Assembly (NCBI RefSeq): GCF_023091745.1
Contig: NC_068933.1
Span: forward strand, 18,728,001 to 18,792,000
Source: Budorcas taxicolor
Lineage: Eukaryota; Chordata; Mammalia; Artiodactyla; Bovidae
Reading direction: 5' to 3'
Length of the DNA: 64,000 bases
The notes beneath the pieces were generated by a model, which was given only the letters and a program-made list of their open reading frames with translations, had not been told where the DNA came from and made no database searches. The translations under genes and the position numbers were made by a program. Shown piece after piece: positions 32,545 through 44,900 of the stretch (its first letter is position 1; every line of letters begins with the position of its first letter).

Positions 32545-33190
32545 TATGCTAAATGAAAAAAGACAGAGAAAGACAAACACTGTATGATATGGGGAATCTA
32601 AAAAATACACAAAATAGTGAATATAACAAGAAAGAAGCAGACCCGCAGATATAGCGAATAAATTAATGGTTACCAGTGAGGAGAGCGAAGCAGGGAGGGG
32701 GAAAGAAGGGTAGGGGAGTAAGAGGTATAACTATTACATATAAAATAAACTAACAGGACTTATTGTACAACATGGGGGAATATAGCCAATATTTTATTTT
32801 TTTATTGGAGTCTAGTTGCTTTACAGTGTTGTGTTAGTGTCTGCTGTACAGCAGAATAAATCAGCTATACCTAAACATAAATCACCTCTTTTTTGGATTT
32901 CCTCCCAATTAAGGTCACCACAGCATTGAGTCGAGTTCTCTGTGCTATATAGTAGGTTCTCATCAGTTATCTACACATAGTATCAATAGTATGTATGTAC
33001 CAATCCCATTCTCCCAATTCATCCTACTCCTCCCTTCCCCCTTGGTGACTATAAATTTGTTCTCTACTTATGTGACTCTGTGTAGCCGATATTTTATAAC
33101 AGTCATTAGAGTATAACCTTTAAAAAGGCAAATCACTGTATGTATACTTGTATTGTATAATGTACAGCAACTATGCTTCAAATTTTAACA
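32545..33190 (+). mobile_element. L1 3' end, split by an opposite L1
   Basis: AAAGACAAACACTGTATGAT...TGGTTACCAGTGAGGAGAG is an L1 3' untranslated segment. It resumes at about 33090 (CAGTCATTAGAGTATAACC) after an inverted L1 insert. Confidence 0.8.
32793..33083 (-). mobile_element. L1 3' end nested in L1
   Basis: Antisense segment beginning TTTTTTTATTGGAGTCTAGT and running to GTTCTCTACTTATGTGACTC. The target duplication AGCCAATATTTTAT / AGCCGATATTTTAT flanks it. Confidence 0.82.
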
Positions 33191-33532
33191 AAGAAAGCAA
33201 GCTGGGGAGTGGGGGTGTGCGTGGGAAGCAGCTGTGCCTTAGAGTACGCGTCCCAACCACTCTGTTTCTGGCCCATCTCCTCAAAAACTGGATCCCACTG
33301 GCTACTCTTTATCATTGTTTAATCACACTTCTGTCAGCCAGTGAGCTCGGGTCTCATTCTCACTTCATCGCTTTGCTACAGTTGTGCAAGGTCACAAATC
33401 TGACCTTTCCTGATGACAGTTCCTCCACTATGCTGTGACATTGCGTCCATGAACTACAGCGACAGCATTCCTCCCAGCAAGTTCAGGTTCTGGCATGCCT
33501 TCACAAGACATTCACCCTAAGTTCTGCCCTTG

Positions 33533-33745
33533 GGGGCTTCCGTGGTGGCTCAGACGGTAAATAATCTGCCTGCAATGCAGGAGACCCAGGTTCGATCCCT
33601 GGGTCAGAAAGATCCGCTGGAGATGGGAATGGCAACCCACTCCAGTATTCTCGCCTGGAGAATTCCATGCACAGAGGAACCTGGAGGGCTACATTCCGTA
33701 GGGTTGTAAGAGTCGGATACAACTGAGTGACTTTCACTTTCACTT
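33533..33745 (+). mobile_element. Bov-tA SINE
   Basis: Sense copy with T-rich CACTTTCACTTTTTTTTTC tail. Flanked by TTCTGCCCTTG / TTCTGCCCCTG. Confidence 0.93.
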
Positions 33746-33849
33746 TTTTTTTCTGCCCCTGTGTCTGATTTGCTTTTTCCAAGTTTCTCTTGAGGCACAA
33801 GGCTGGAGAGATCCTTGACAGACAGCAATGACCATCTTTAATGGTAAAG

Positions 33850-34065
33850 GGCACAGATTCTGAGCCAATCTGCCTTTGAATCCTAGCTCTCCCTCTTGCT
33901 AATGTGTGACCTTGGGCTAGTTCTTTAAACCTCTGTGCCTCAGTTTCCTCATCTGTGAAATGAGGATAGCAATTCCTGATGATAGGGTTGTTGGGTCTGA
34001 ATGAGTTCATTTTTTACCATGTCTGGTACATAATTGTGCCACACATGATAGCTATTGTTACCACA
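33850..34065 (+). repeat. MIR SINE, well preserved
   Basis: GTGTGACCTTGGGCTAGTTC...CTCTGTGCCTCAGTTTCCTC...GTGAAATGAGGATAGC is an almost canonical MIR core. Confidence 0.9.
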
Positions 34066-34069
34066 GTGA

Positions 34070-36768
34070 TTGTCCCTCCTCTGAGGAAATAGGCACAAGG
34101 CTCATTAAAAGCTTTAACAGGGAAGAGGCAAAATGTATACAAAGATAAAAAATATATATACATTTTTACTTAAAAATGTTGCATTTTACCAGAGGTAATT
34201 ATCAAATCAGCCAAATAATCCCATACCTTTGTTTTTGAAATTTAACTGCAGCAGCTTGAATTTGTTATTATGAATGTATAATCTCCACTTCTCCTGTGGG
34301 TGTAAATCACTCCAACCTAATTGACTTTTTCTTTCCAATAATCAGCAAGATTACCTTTTCCTTATTAAACTGGAAAACTTTTCAGGGAATAATGTGAAAA
34401 TGCTTAACAGGAAGGCTGAACACCAGTAATACTTGAGTTCAGAAAACAACAAAGAACAGCAAGGAAACAACTTTTTACTGGAATCTGAGTTAATAAATAG
34501 TGATCAAAGAACAAACGGCAAAGGACTGTGTGAGTTACAACAGAATGAAAATAGAAATGAACCTGGGTTTCCAGTCTGAAACTATTACGCAATATGATTA
34601 ATGAAGCTAACATCTTACACATTCAAAACTCCTCTACAATTTAAAACAAAACGAACAGCTCGTTCAGAGGATAACTGATGCTTACAGATAAATTTCACAA
34701 TTTTGCCCCTCAGGGAATAATTTTGTGTATTTTAAAGGTCAAATAAACTGTTTCATCTTGGCAAATATTGCCACATTTTTCTATAAGAAAAATCTGGCTT
34801 CTCTCCATATGGTAATTGAAATGACATTTAATCCATATCTTTATAGGTAAAATTTTATTATTGTCAGTACAATAAAGCAAAGCTTCCACTACACTTTGGT
34901 TTTACTTAATCTTAACGTGAGCACTACTGAAATTAGTCAAAGTACAAAAATTTTCTGGATGAGCACAATAGTAAAAGGTTAAAAAATCAGAGATATATTT
35001 TTATACAGATATAGTATTGGATCTTTCATAAAAATTCATACAAATAGGGAAAAAAGAAAAATATCAGAGTATTAGAATTTGTCCTTGAATCTCCTTTTTT
35101 AGTTTTCCTTCCAGTTAAACTGATTTCCTCATCTATTTATTTCTGGACTGAAGCCAGAATCAACATTGTCCGTTTTTCTAATCAAATACCGGAGAAACAA
35201 TTAGAAAGCCTGAATGCAGATAGAGGAGCCTGGAAGGCAGAGCAACTGGACCTCGCCTAAGCCGTGTCTCTGACTCATTTCTGACTTTAGGCAAGGTATT
35301 TAACTTCTCAGCACTTTGACATAATTCTAATAATGCTAGTTTGTTTCATAGGTACGATATTAAAACACAACTCAAAAAACAACTGTTGGCTGTTGAGAAA
35401 GATGTTGATTAGATAGATGTCCGCCTCTGCGGCTTGGAAAAGGAGATTAGAATTACATTTTTTTCATTCCTGATACATTTTGAATAAATTAGATGAGAAT
35501 TTGATGTAAATAAAAAGATTTGCAACTTTAAATACAGAATAGAAAACGAAATGGACCATGTTATAATTTTTACCTCAGAAGTAAAAACTCCAGATATGTC
35601 GTTCTTCCTTTCTGTCTTTTGGAAGTCAAACTTACTTGGCTTTTTAAGGCTTTCATTGAGTATACACTCTTGAGATAAATAAAAAAAATACTGTTATATT
35701 CCATTAGCAGAAAAAAAGGGGGGTTGGAAATTAGAGGAAAATAACCCAAAGGGAGTCTCTAAGTCTATGTTAAGGGTAATTGTTTAACTGTTTTACATTA
35801 ATATGAGACCCATTAATATGTGTGAGCACTGCCGTCTGAGAATGCCAACTGATTAAATATGCTTCCTTCAATAACTTTTTCTTCTTTTTAATTTTTCTAT
35901 CTTGTATCTTTTCATAGTAGCTCACTTAAAACATACCATTTTTGAAATTTTACATGCTAGTAATGTATATTTGTTTGGTGATTGTGTTTTTAAAACTTAC
36001 ATGTTAACTATAAAACTTTATAGCCCTAAAGTTAATATTTTGCCTTTAATTTTAATTTACTATAATTAATTAACTTAAAAATGTTTATTGGGAGGAAATT
36101 AGACTTAACACTTTGAACAATTTATATCAAATAATACAGTACATCAAAGGACCACCATTTGAAACTATTTCAATTTTATAATAATTAAAAGTTTTGAGAC
36201 AGCCCAAAGCAAAAGCATTGTAAAATAAATACAACTAATTGTATAATGAGGATTGAATAATCTGATAGCTTCACCACAAGCCAGATTTGCAAAACAATAA
36301 TGGTTACTATAATGAATGATGGAGATGAGAATTTCAAAGCAAGTTTCTTATATCTAAATATTTCTTCAATATTGTAGAAGATGGGTGGAGTTACTAATAG
36401 AGGCACTAGGGAATTTTAGAGGTCTTAAGATAGTCTCAGGAATTATTCTAAAGATGATAAAGTAATGTAATGACTGTTAAAATATATATAGCATTTTGAA
36501 ATGCCTTATTGTTTAAAGATCTGCCAGACTAGGGGCTTCTTCCTTTCTCTGAGAAAGATCAGATTTGATTATTTTAATGGCAATGAGTTGGAAATTTCAG
36601 GAGAACAAGAGAAACCTGCCAAAGCTTTTCACCGGCCCTTTATTTTCTACAAATCTAATACATTGCAATCTGTATATATGTTAAATAATTTCCCAGTATC
36701 TCCCAGAGCACTTTCAACACACACTTTTACTTGAACAAGAGCCAGATTCAGATACAGATTTAAGAACA
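34070..36768. other. 2.7 kb low-repeat block upstream of FGL1
   Basis: AT-rich sequence with only a diverged MIR (about 35255-35370; GGCAAGGTATTTAACTTCTC). No young retroposon and no exon recognised. It lies 5-8 kb upstream of the first FGL1 coding exon, so it could hold the FGL1 5' exon or control elements; nothing seen proves this. Confidence 0.4.
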
Positions 36769-36769
36769 T

Positions 36770-37450
36770 AATTTTTTTTAATTAAAGTATAATTAATGGT
36801 ACCTTCAAGTGTATAGTAAAGTGGTACAGTTCCCTGTGACTTCCCAAGTGGTTCAGTGATAATGAATTCACCTGCCAGTGCAGGAGATGCTTGAGGTATG
36901 GGTTCAATCTCTGGGTCTGAAAGATACTCTGGAGAAGGAAATGGCAGCCTACTCCCAATATTCTTGCCTGGGAAATTCCATGGACAGAGGAAAGCCTGGC
37001 GGGCTACAGTCCATAAGGGCGCAGAGTCAGACATAACTTGGTGACTAAATAGCAACATAGTTCCCTGTGCTATATATTAGGTACTTGTTGTTTACCTATT
37101 TTGTATATATTGTGTTGTGTATATGTTAACCCCTAGCTCCTAATGTCCCTGCCCTTTTCCCCGTTGGTAAGCATAAGTGTTCTATGTCTGTGAGTCTGTT
37201 TGTTTGGTAAATAAATTCATTTGTGTCATTTTTTTTTAGATTCCACAGAAGTGATATCATATGATATTTTTCTCTCTGTCTGATTTTACTTCAACTTAAT
37301 GTGATAATCTCCAGGTTTATCTGTGTTGCTGCAAATGACATTATTTCATTCATTTTATGGCTGAGTAATATTCCATTATATATACACAGACACTGCATCT
37401 CCTTCATTTGTTCATCTGTCCATGGACATTTAGGTTGCTTTCTAACTATA
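36770..37450 (-). mobile_element. L1 3' region, split by a Bov-tA
   Basis: Antisense L1: TAATTAAAGTATAATTAATGG, then TCTGTCTGATTTTACTTCAA and GGCTGAGTAATATTCCATTA. A SINE at about 36836-37060 interrupts it. Confidence 0.85.
36838..37062 (+). mobile_element. Bov-tA SINE nested in L1
   Basis: Sense copy; target duplication AGTTCCCTGTG on both sides, with the L1 sequence continuing afterwards. Confidence 0.92.
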
Positions 37451-38405
37451 CTTCAATTTTGGGGAAAAAAATAACAATTTTTAAAGCTCTCTTTTTAACC
37501 TAATTTATTCATTTCTGAAATAAAATACTTGATCCCACAAATATATAAGAGAATTTGATGAACCAAACAAAAATATAATTTCAACAGATAATATTAAAAC
37601 AAAGTGAGGATGGCAAAAGTTTTCATAACTTAGTTCCTGACTCCTGAATATTGTATCTGATAGCTGCTGGAAGTGAATTAAAGTAACGAAGATCTGGTTG
37701 CTATTATATAAGAAAAATGAGATTACTTTTCCTACTGGAAAGAAAAAGGAAAAACCCCAATCAATAATCCGTTCACTATATTGATTCTTTTAAGTCAGAA
37801 AAACAGTATGACTCACATTCACAAATGGTAGTGCATTTTTATACTAAGCTTCTAAGTTAATGTGAATCTCCTTAGTAAAAGTCTGTTTTATTTCTTTAGG
37901 CCAATTGTTTTCCCTCTCTGAGCCTTGTTTCCTCAAACGTTGATGACATTTGACCGGATGATCTCACTTCCTTTAATTATATTTTGACCGTGTGTTCTAG
38001 CCTCATGGGATAATACTTTCTACTTCTAAAATCTCTTTTATGTGTTTTAAAATAACATTTTCTATTTTTTGTCTTTATTTTCTTTTGCTTGCTTATAATA
38101 AAACAATTATTCTTGCTTCTTTTTTTTTGTATGATTATATGTAGAAGACTATTACACGTTAAGAAACCTCCATTATGTGGAGGGTTTTTTTGGTTTGGTT
38201 TGGTTTTACTTTTTGCTATTTAAACTTCATGATAAATTTTAAAATTAAATAATAAGTGACCATAAGAGTACAAATGAGATTTTTTTTTAAATAGCAGCAG
38301 AACTGTTGTAATTTTGCTCAATAAATATATTTACTACCAACTGAAAATAAGAGTTCAAACTAATAATTTATCATGAGATAGCTATGATAATGGCTTTAGC
38401 CCCAT
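37451..38405. other. non-coding, no feature recognised
   Basis: AT-rich and unique-looking. Contains a small CCTCCATTATGTGGAGG inverted repeat near 38168. Confidence 0.45.
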
Positions 38406-38407
38406 TG

Positions 38408-38596
38408 GTGAAGTGCAAGTCACTCAGTCGTGTCCAGCTCTTTGTGACCCCATAGACTATACAGTCCATCAAATTCTCCAGGCCAGAATATTGGAGTGGG
38501 TAGCCTTTCCCTTCTCCAGGGAATGTTCCCAATCCAGGGATCAAACCCAGGTCTCCCACATTGCAGGTGGATTCTTTACCAGCTCAGCTGCCCATT
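38408..38596 (-). mobile_element. Bov-tA SINE
   Basis: Antisense copy from GTGAAGTGCAAGTCACTCAG to the head TACCAGCTCAGCTGCCCA. Confidence 0.92.
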
Positions 38597-38599
38597 AAG

Positions 38600-39045
38600 A
38601 GCCAAATTTTTAATATTTTAGGTATTAAGTTTTCCATTCTTTTTTCCTTTGGGGATTTTATAAATCCAAGTATCTCTTCTTAAAGTAATTCTTTTTCAGC
38701 AGCTTTGTGAACTCTGCGATGTGCTTTTTGTTCTGTTGTTGACATTGCATGCAAAGTGCTTTCTCCTCTCTCTTTCTCCTCCCCCTTGTCAATCCCTGTC
38801 TTTTCCAGTTTTCTTTACTCCTTTCCTAGTGGGGTTTTGTGAGAAAGAAAAAAAACTTATGTGTTCAATCCAACCCAAAGTCCCTAACTCCTTCTTAACA
38901 CATATTTTCAAAATATACTTAGTTCGTTGTTTTCCCCCTGACAAGGATAAGCACAGGGGAGGAAGTATGTCACTGGGAACAGACCAGTTTTATGCCAAGG
39001 AAATCACATTTTTCCCCTCTGAGAAAGATTTTCCCTCTTGGGAAA
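38600..39045. other. non-coding, no feature recognised
   Basis: Pyrimidine-rich around 38760-38830. An open frame covers this and the next repeat (38721-39185), but it runs into L2 sequence and has no protein resemblance. Confidence 0.45.
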
Positions 39046-39049
39046 CTCT

Positions 39050-39275
39050 AAACTTATATTGGAGTCACCGCAATTTCAGTGAGATGCTAGGATACAGCAG
39101 TTTCCAAGATGTGGCCTTTGCCTTCAAAAACTCTGTCTTAAACAAAATCATGGACAAAGGGAAGCAGTTGGAGAGAGACATGTGAAAAGCCGACCAGATG
39201 ACAATTCCATCACCTGGCACAGTGCCTGGACCATAGCACGCAAGCGCACACTGTTCCCTGAGTGAATGAATGCTT
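39050..39275 (+). repeat. L2 LINE 3' end
   Basis: ATGCTAGGATACAGCAGTTTCC...CCTGGCACAGTGCCTGGACC...GAGTGAATGAATG matches the L2 3' end (abridged). Confidence 0.75.
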
Positions 39276-39808
39276 TATTGGTCTGTAAACATAGTATGAG
39301 ATCACAGTGGAGGAAGTAATTAATTTTGTCTTGAGAGTTCATCTGGAAAAATTCAGTTTTTATGTTCAACTACATATGGCTTCATGTATACTAAATTTCT
39401 GTTGTCTTTCTTTCCATTTTAATATTTATTTTAATTTCTTCCCCCAAATATTGCCTTGATGAGGCAGCTATATTTTATCTTCCCACAGCATGTGAGCCAG
39501 TGCTGAGCAGCTAGCTGATGATCAGTTAGCGCTTGCTGGCCCCACCGTTCTCTAGGACTGCTTCTTGTTAGTGCTGCTGTCTCCTCTTCTGCCAGGCTGA
39601 CCTAATGTTCCTTCACAGGAGCTAAAGGCTTCCTACCTGGAGGGTCCATGACCCCGAACCTGTATTCTGCATGGTCTTCCTTTCTATATACATATATGCC
39701 TGTTACACAAAGGGACGCAAGATGCACAGAGGTATAGAGGCCCTGCTCCTTGACCTTCTCCAGTGAAGATCACTCTCACTTCTAAACACGATTATGACTT
39801 ATCTGTTC
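39276..39808. other. non-coding, no feature recognised
   Basis: Unassigned. Confidence 0.45.
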
Positions 39809-39829
39809 CTAAGTCCTGTGCTTTGTGAA

Positions 39830-39955
39830 GGAACATTAGGTATTCAGCGACTTGACATCTCTGATCTACCCATTTGTAGGATGAGGATAATAGTACTTGC
39901 CTTAGAGAATTAGTTGAAGATGAAATAAGATGCTTAGAAAATGCATAGCCCAATA
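39830..39955 (+). repeat. MIR SINE fragment
   Basis: CCCATTTGTAGGATGAGGAT...TTGAAGATGAAATAAGATGC...ATAGCCCAATACTG. Confidence 0.6.
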
Positions 39956-40185
39956 CTGAAAATGGATAACCAACAAAAACCCATTGTATATCACGTGGAA
40001 CTCTCCTCAATGTTATGTGCCAGCCTGGATGGGAGGGGAGTTTAAGGGAGAATGGATATATGTATATGTGTGGCTGAGTCCCTTCACTGTTCACCTGAAA
40101 CTATCACAACATTGTTAACTGGCTGTATCCCAATGCAAAATATTTTTGGTGTTAAAAAATAAATACATAAAATTAGAAGAAAAAA
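39956..40185 (+). mobile_element. L1 3' end (ruminant type)
   Basis: AACTCTCCTCAATGTTATGT...CACAACATTGTTAACTGGCT...CCAATGCAAAATA and an A-rich end. Confidence 0.85.
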
Positions 40186-40312
40186 AAAGTCTTTGGGTCA
40201 AATGCATAGCACAATTCTAGGTGTGTAATAAAAACATACATCAGCCAGAAGTAAAATTGTGTGAAGTAAAATTTTATGGTTTATCTAGGAGACTATTACT
40301 CTCTGTAATGTG

Positions 40313-40574
40313 CTGCTGCTGCTGCTAAGTCACTTCAGTCATGTCCGACTCTGTGCGACCCCATAGACGGCAGCCCACCAGACTCCCCCGTCCCTGGGAT
40401 TCTCCAGGCAAGAACACTGGAGTGGGTTGCCATTTCCTTCTCCAATGCATGAAAGTGAAGTCGCTCAGTCGTGTCCGACTCTTAGAGACCCCATGGACTG
40501 CAGCCTTGCAGGCTCCTCTGTCCATGGGATTTTCCAGGCAAGAATACTGGAGTGGGGTGCCATTGCCTCCTCCA
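40313..40574 (-). mobile_element. BOVA2 dimeric SINE
   Basis: Starts with the reverse AGC-repeat tail (CTGCTGCTGCTGCTAAGTC). Target-site duplication TCTGTAATGTG at 40302-40312 and 40575-40585. Confidence 0.95.
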
Positions 40575-40794
40575 TCTGTAATGTGCAAATTTCACATATT
40601 CTAAAAATTTACATTATATATAGTAATGCTTCCCAAGATGCTCGTGCATGCTACTTGCCCCTGAATTTAAGTAATGCCCCTCTCATTCTGTAGCTGTTTT
40701 TTGTTGTTGTTGTTTTGTATGGCCCCACAAGGATTGAAAACTACCTACTTTGTTAAAATAGATTGAAAAAAATGTGTCTATTAAGTCCCTAAAT

Positions 40795-40960
40795 CGTTGC
40801 TTCCCAAACTTTGCTGACCATTGGAAAAAGGTGGCAGTCTTTTAAAAATTCTAAGGCCTGACTGCCAGCTTTAGACATTCGACTCAATTCCTGGACATGG
40901 AAATGTTTTTAAAGCTCCTCAGATGATCCCAATGGGCAACAAAGTTTAGGACCCACTTTT
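40795..40960 (+). repeat. MER20-like DNA transposon fragment
   Basis: TTCCCAAACTTTGCTGACCATTGG at one end and CAGATGATCCCAATGGGC inside are reminiscent of MER20 (abridged); diverged. Confidence 0.45.
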
Positions 40961-41500
40961 TTAATTACATAGAAACTCAGAAAGAGATACATGGAAAGGA
41001 CCTGTGGTCATAGGTTTTATATGAATAAAAATAGGCTGACAAATAAATAATTCAGTTAATGTCAGGTTTTTTTAGCAGCAACCATAGGTATAAATTTTCT
41101 TTGAATATTATGCAGATATTTCTGTCCTCTTAGGCTCCTGAGCTTCTAAAATTTATGAGAATTCACAACTGGTTGGCATAGAGAAGTTATTTTGAGGATG
41201 AGCAAAATTTTTCATCAAGACTCATGACTTCATGATTGATTTTAAGAATAATCTCAAGAAGTGGTAGAATTAATTTTCCTCTACAACTTTAAAGAGAACT
41301 TCGGGTTTTATTTTATCTCATTAGCTGCCTACACATTAAAACATTAAGAAAAGTAATTCATATTACCTATTTGTTGTAACTTTTTTCTTCCTTTTTCTCA
41401 AAATAAAAACAGGCTTCCCTGTACAAAATGAGTAACTAATCATTTAGCACTTCTCACATGCCAGGGTATATGGAAAAATTAATATCAAAATGGCACAGTC
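40961..41500. other. non-coding, immediately upstream of FGL1 coding exons
   Basis: No repeat recognised. No TATA box or liver-factor site convincing enough to call a promoter. Confidence 0.4.
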
Positions 41501-41504
41501 CTAC

Positions 41505-41625
41505 AAAGTAAGAATTATGAAGTCCATTTTATAGATCAGGAGCATTTTATAGTAAGCTGTGTGAGGTCACACCACTCGGAACTGACCAGCCAAAATATGG
41601 AACCAGGTTTTTGTGCTTAAAGAGT
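41505..41625 (-). repeat. MIR SINE fragment
   Basis: CCATTTTATAGATCAGGAGC...GTGAGGTCACACCACTCGGA...GGAACCAGGTTTTTGTGC. Confidence 0.65.
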
Positions 41626-41876
41626 CTGTGCCTTTTCCACACTTCAGAGAACCATAGTCTTTCCTCTGTATTTGCAGATTGCTTCAATTCTCTACAAGGT
41701 AACAGTGAGCATCCTTCTGTGGGGGGAAGCCTGGGAAAATACAAGAGAATTTCCTTGGCAACTCACAGATTAAACTCAACCTAGAGCTGTGTCTGACCTC
41801 CTGGATCACGTTGAGTCAAGCCAGCACTGGTCTCATAAAAAATTCACAATAAGTTAAATTCTCTTTGTTCTTACAG

Positions 41877-41956
41877 TTCTTCCAGTGGGAAAAAAGGAGA
41901 AGATGTTTAGTTTCATCCTTGTCACCACTGCTCTGCTAATAGGCAGGGGAAGCTCG
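41877..41956 (+). CDS. FGL1: FGL1 first coding exon (start at 41903)
   Basis: Follows acceptor TTGTTCTTACAG; 26 leader bases, then ATG at 41903 with A at -3. Encodes MFSFILVTTALLIGRGSS, the signal peptide, and ends TCG|GTAAGC in phase 0. The codon three places upstream, where I expect the human start, is AAG. There is no other ATG in the exon. Confidence 0.93.
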
Positions 41957-44900
41957 GTAAGCTTATTACAAAAACTATTATATTTTTAATTCCTGCTTTG
42001 ATCTTAATTTTCTCTTGCCAAAAAAAAAAAAACTCTAGTAACTTCTCACTGAAAAAACTAAGGAGGAAAAATGAAAAAGATTTGTGGAAGCTCTTGCCAT
42101 GTAATAGGCACTTATTAAGTGCTTTAAAATTTTTTTAGAGTAAAAAATCAGTATTCACACTAAGTCTTTTCGATTTACTGAGGTTATTTGGGTGGTTACA
42201 TGGTATTAAGAATTTAAAAGCTCTTTCAGATTTACCTTGAGCTTTGTAATATTGGACACTGTCCTTGTAAACCAAACAGGTTATTTGAAAGTAATTGCAA
42301 TGAACTTATGCCTCCCTCCATGAATGAAAGTGAGAAAACACTCATTTACTCAAAGTTGTAGGAGAAAGAAAATCCCTAATTTTTTTAAAGATCTTTTTTT
42401 TCTTTGATGTGGACCATTTTTAAAGTCTTTATTGAATTTGTTACAGTATCACTTCTGTTTTATGTTTTGGCTTTTTTGGCCACCAGGCATGTAGGATCTT
42501 AGCTTCCTGACCAGGAGTCAAACCTGCAACCCCTGGTTTAGAAGGTGAGATTCCAGCCATTGTACTCCAGGGAAGCTCCCCCACTAAGTTTTAAATAAGT
42601 TTACTAACACTGTATATATAGTCACATAAAAATTGAACATTCTTGCCCTGTAATCCTTTAGTCACTTTAAATTATATTCAGTTCAGTTCAGTTCAGTCAC
42701 TCAGTCGTGTCCAACTCTTTGCGACCCCATGAATCACAGCACACCAGGCCTCCCTGTCCATCACCAACTCCCAGAGTTCACTCAGACTCACGTCTATCGA
42801 GTCAGTGATGCCATCCAGCCATCTCATCCTCTGTCATCTCCTTCTCCTCCTGCCCCCAATCCCTCCCAGCATCAGACTCTTTTCCAGTGAGTCAACTCTT
42901 CACATGAGGTGGACAAAGTACTGGAGTTTCAGCTTTAGCATCATTCCTTCCAAAGAAATCCCAGGGCTGATCTCCTTCAGAATGGACTGGTTGGATCTCC
43001 TTGCAGTCCATGGGACTCTAAATTGTATAGTTCACTGTATTTAACAGTATCACAACCAATCTTCCACTGTTAGAAAGCAAGGCAGATTTCCATATGCCAT
43101 AAAATGACTTTGCTGTTCATTTTTTAGACAGGCATGACTGAGGGGGCTAAGCAAATAATTGGTTCAGACAGAATGAATCAAAGAGTGGTGAGGTGAAAGT
43201 TACAAAAATACAAAATAGTCCTAGAGATGAACTTCTTTGGTGGTCCAGTGGCTGGGAATCTCCCTGCCAAAACAGGAGACATGATTTCGACCCGTGATCC
43301 AGGAACATATCACATGCTGAGAAGCAACTAAGCCCGTGTGCCAGTTACTGAGCCCGTGCTCGAGAGCCCCGGAATAACCACAACTGAAAGCTGTGTGTTG
43401 TAGGGCCGGCGCTCTGCAACAAGAGAAGCCGCAAGGAGAAGCCTCCACACCACAACTAGAGAGTAGCCCCTGCTTGCCACGACTAAAGAAAGCCTGCACT
43501 CACCAACCGACAAAGACCTAGCACAGCCAAAAGTAAATAAAGAAATGAAAATTTTTAAGAAAGAGAAATAGTCCTAGAGAAACAGCCTGGAGAGAGTTGG
43601 TGATTTGGGCCTGGAGATGGGAGAGAGGGGGCCTCTATTGTCATTCTCACTCACTTGCTGTAAGACTTTCAGTTTTGAGGTTGAATTTCTATTTTTGCAT
43701 TGTAGTCCATAGTGAAAAAACATACCTCTTTCTTTTTCCCAAATAGGATATCTACTGTTCAAACTGCCTAACAGAGTGCCCAGAACACAGTAGGTCCTCC
43801 AGTTTATAGAAGAAATATATATAAGGTGCTTTCCTGGTAGCTCAGCTGGTAAAGAATCTGCCTGCAAAGCAGGAGATCTGGGTTCGATCCCTGGGTTGGG
43901 AAGATCCCCTGGAGGATTATGGAAGGAGGAATATATATAAGGTAGTAGATAAAGATAGGAACAGGAAGTTATGTGAATATAAATTGAGAAATATACCTGA
44001 CTCTAATTAAATGCCTATAAAAGGAAATAATGTAAAAGTAGTGTAAAGCACTTACATGTTAAAAATCGTAATTTCTCAGCAAAGCTTTGCATTTATCACA
44101 GGAGATCATGACATGAGCTGCAAACAGAGATGTCAGAGTAAAAATGGGAAAGTGGCAAAAATTTGTGTTTTGTAGCTTCTTGGTCTTAGTAGCTCTTCCC
44201 AGGAGACCGACCTCTGCAACTCCCCTTCCCAACTCACCGCATTCACTTTATTTCTGGAGGAATCTGCTCAGTCAGATGCCACTTTAGAAAGGAACTGATA
44301 AACTCATTCATGTGCGGCATTCTTGGGTTATTTGCCTTTGTTAAAGATAGTAGCTGATTCAACTGAAAAAGTCAGGCTTCTCCATCCTTTTTTTGAAGTC
44401 ATTAAGGGAAAAACACTATACAAAGTTAAGTGGCTCCAGTCATATTTCTAGCAACAGGTAAATGGGTAAGATCCTCGGGGACAGGAGGAACTGAAGTAGC
44501 ATCCTTTATAAAGATGGCCATGTGTCATCAGGTTATAAGCATTCAGATATATTTTTAAACATGTTAATACCAAAAGATCATTCAAAAGCCTCGTTTATTT
44601 TAGAAAGTGCAACACTAGTCATGCATAAAGCACTTTCCTGTTAAGAAAGCACTCAGGAGAAGACACATTGAGATTGAAAGCAGGGACCTTGAATCTGGAT
44701 GTGAATCCACTGAGAATTTTTGAGCAAGTTTACTCAAAGATGCACTCTTTCCTATCTCATGGAATTATTATGAGGATCAAATGAAGCAGCGACTCTAAAG
44801 CTCTTGGCATGGTCATTCAGATTATAGCATTTTTTAATTCAAAAATTTCTTATTCTGGTAAGCCATAATTCCTTTTTCTTCAAATACATGGTTTTAGGAC

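Noticed and set aside
33501..34010. 169-codon minus-strand frame
   Set aside because: It is made of a Bov-tA SINE and a MIR read antisense.
38721..39185. 154-codon plus-strand frame
   Set aside because: Its second half is L2 repeat sequence, and there is no protein resemblance or splice context.
40313..40330. CTG/CAG trinucleotide repeat as a coding or expansion locus
   Set aside because: These are the short AGC tails of BOVA2 SINEs (also near 13060, 54876, 56874).
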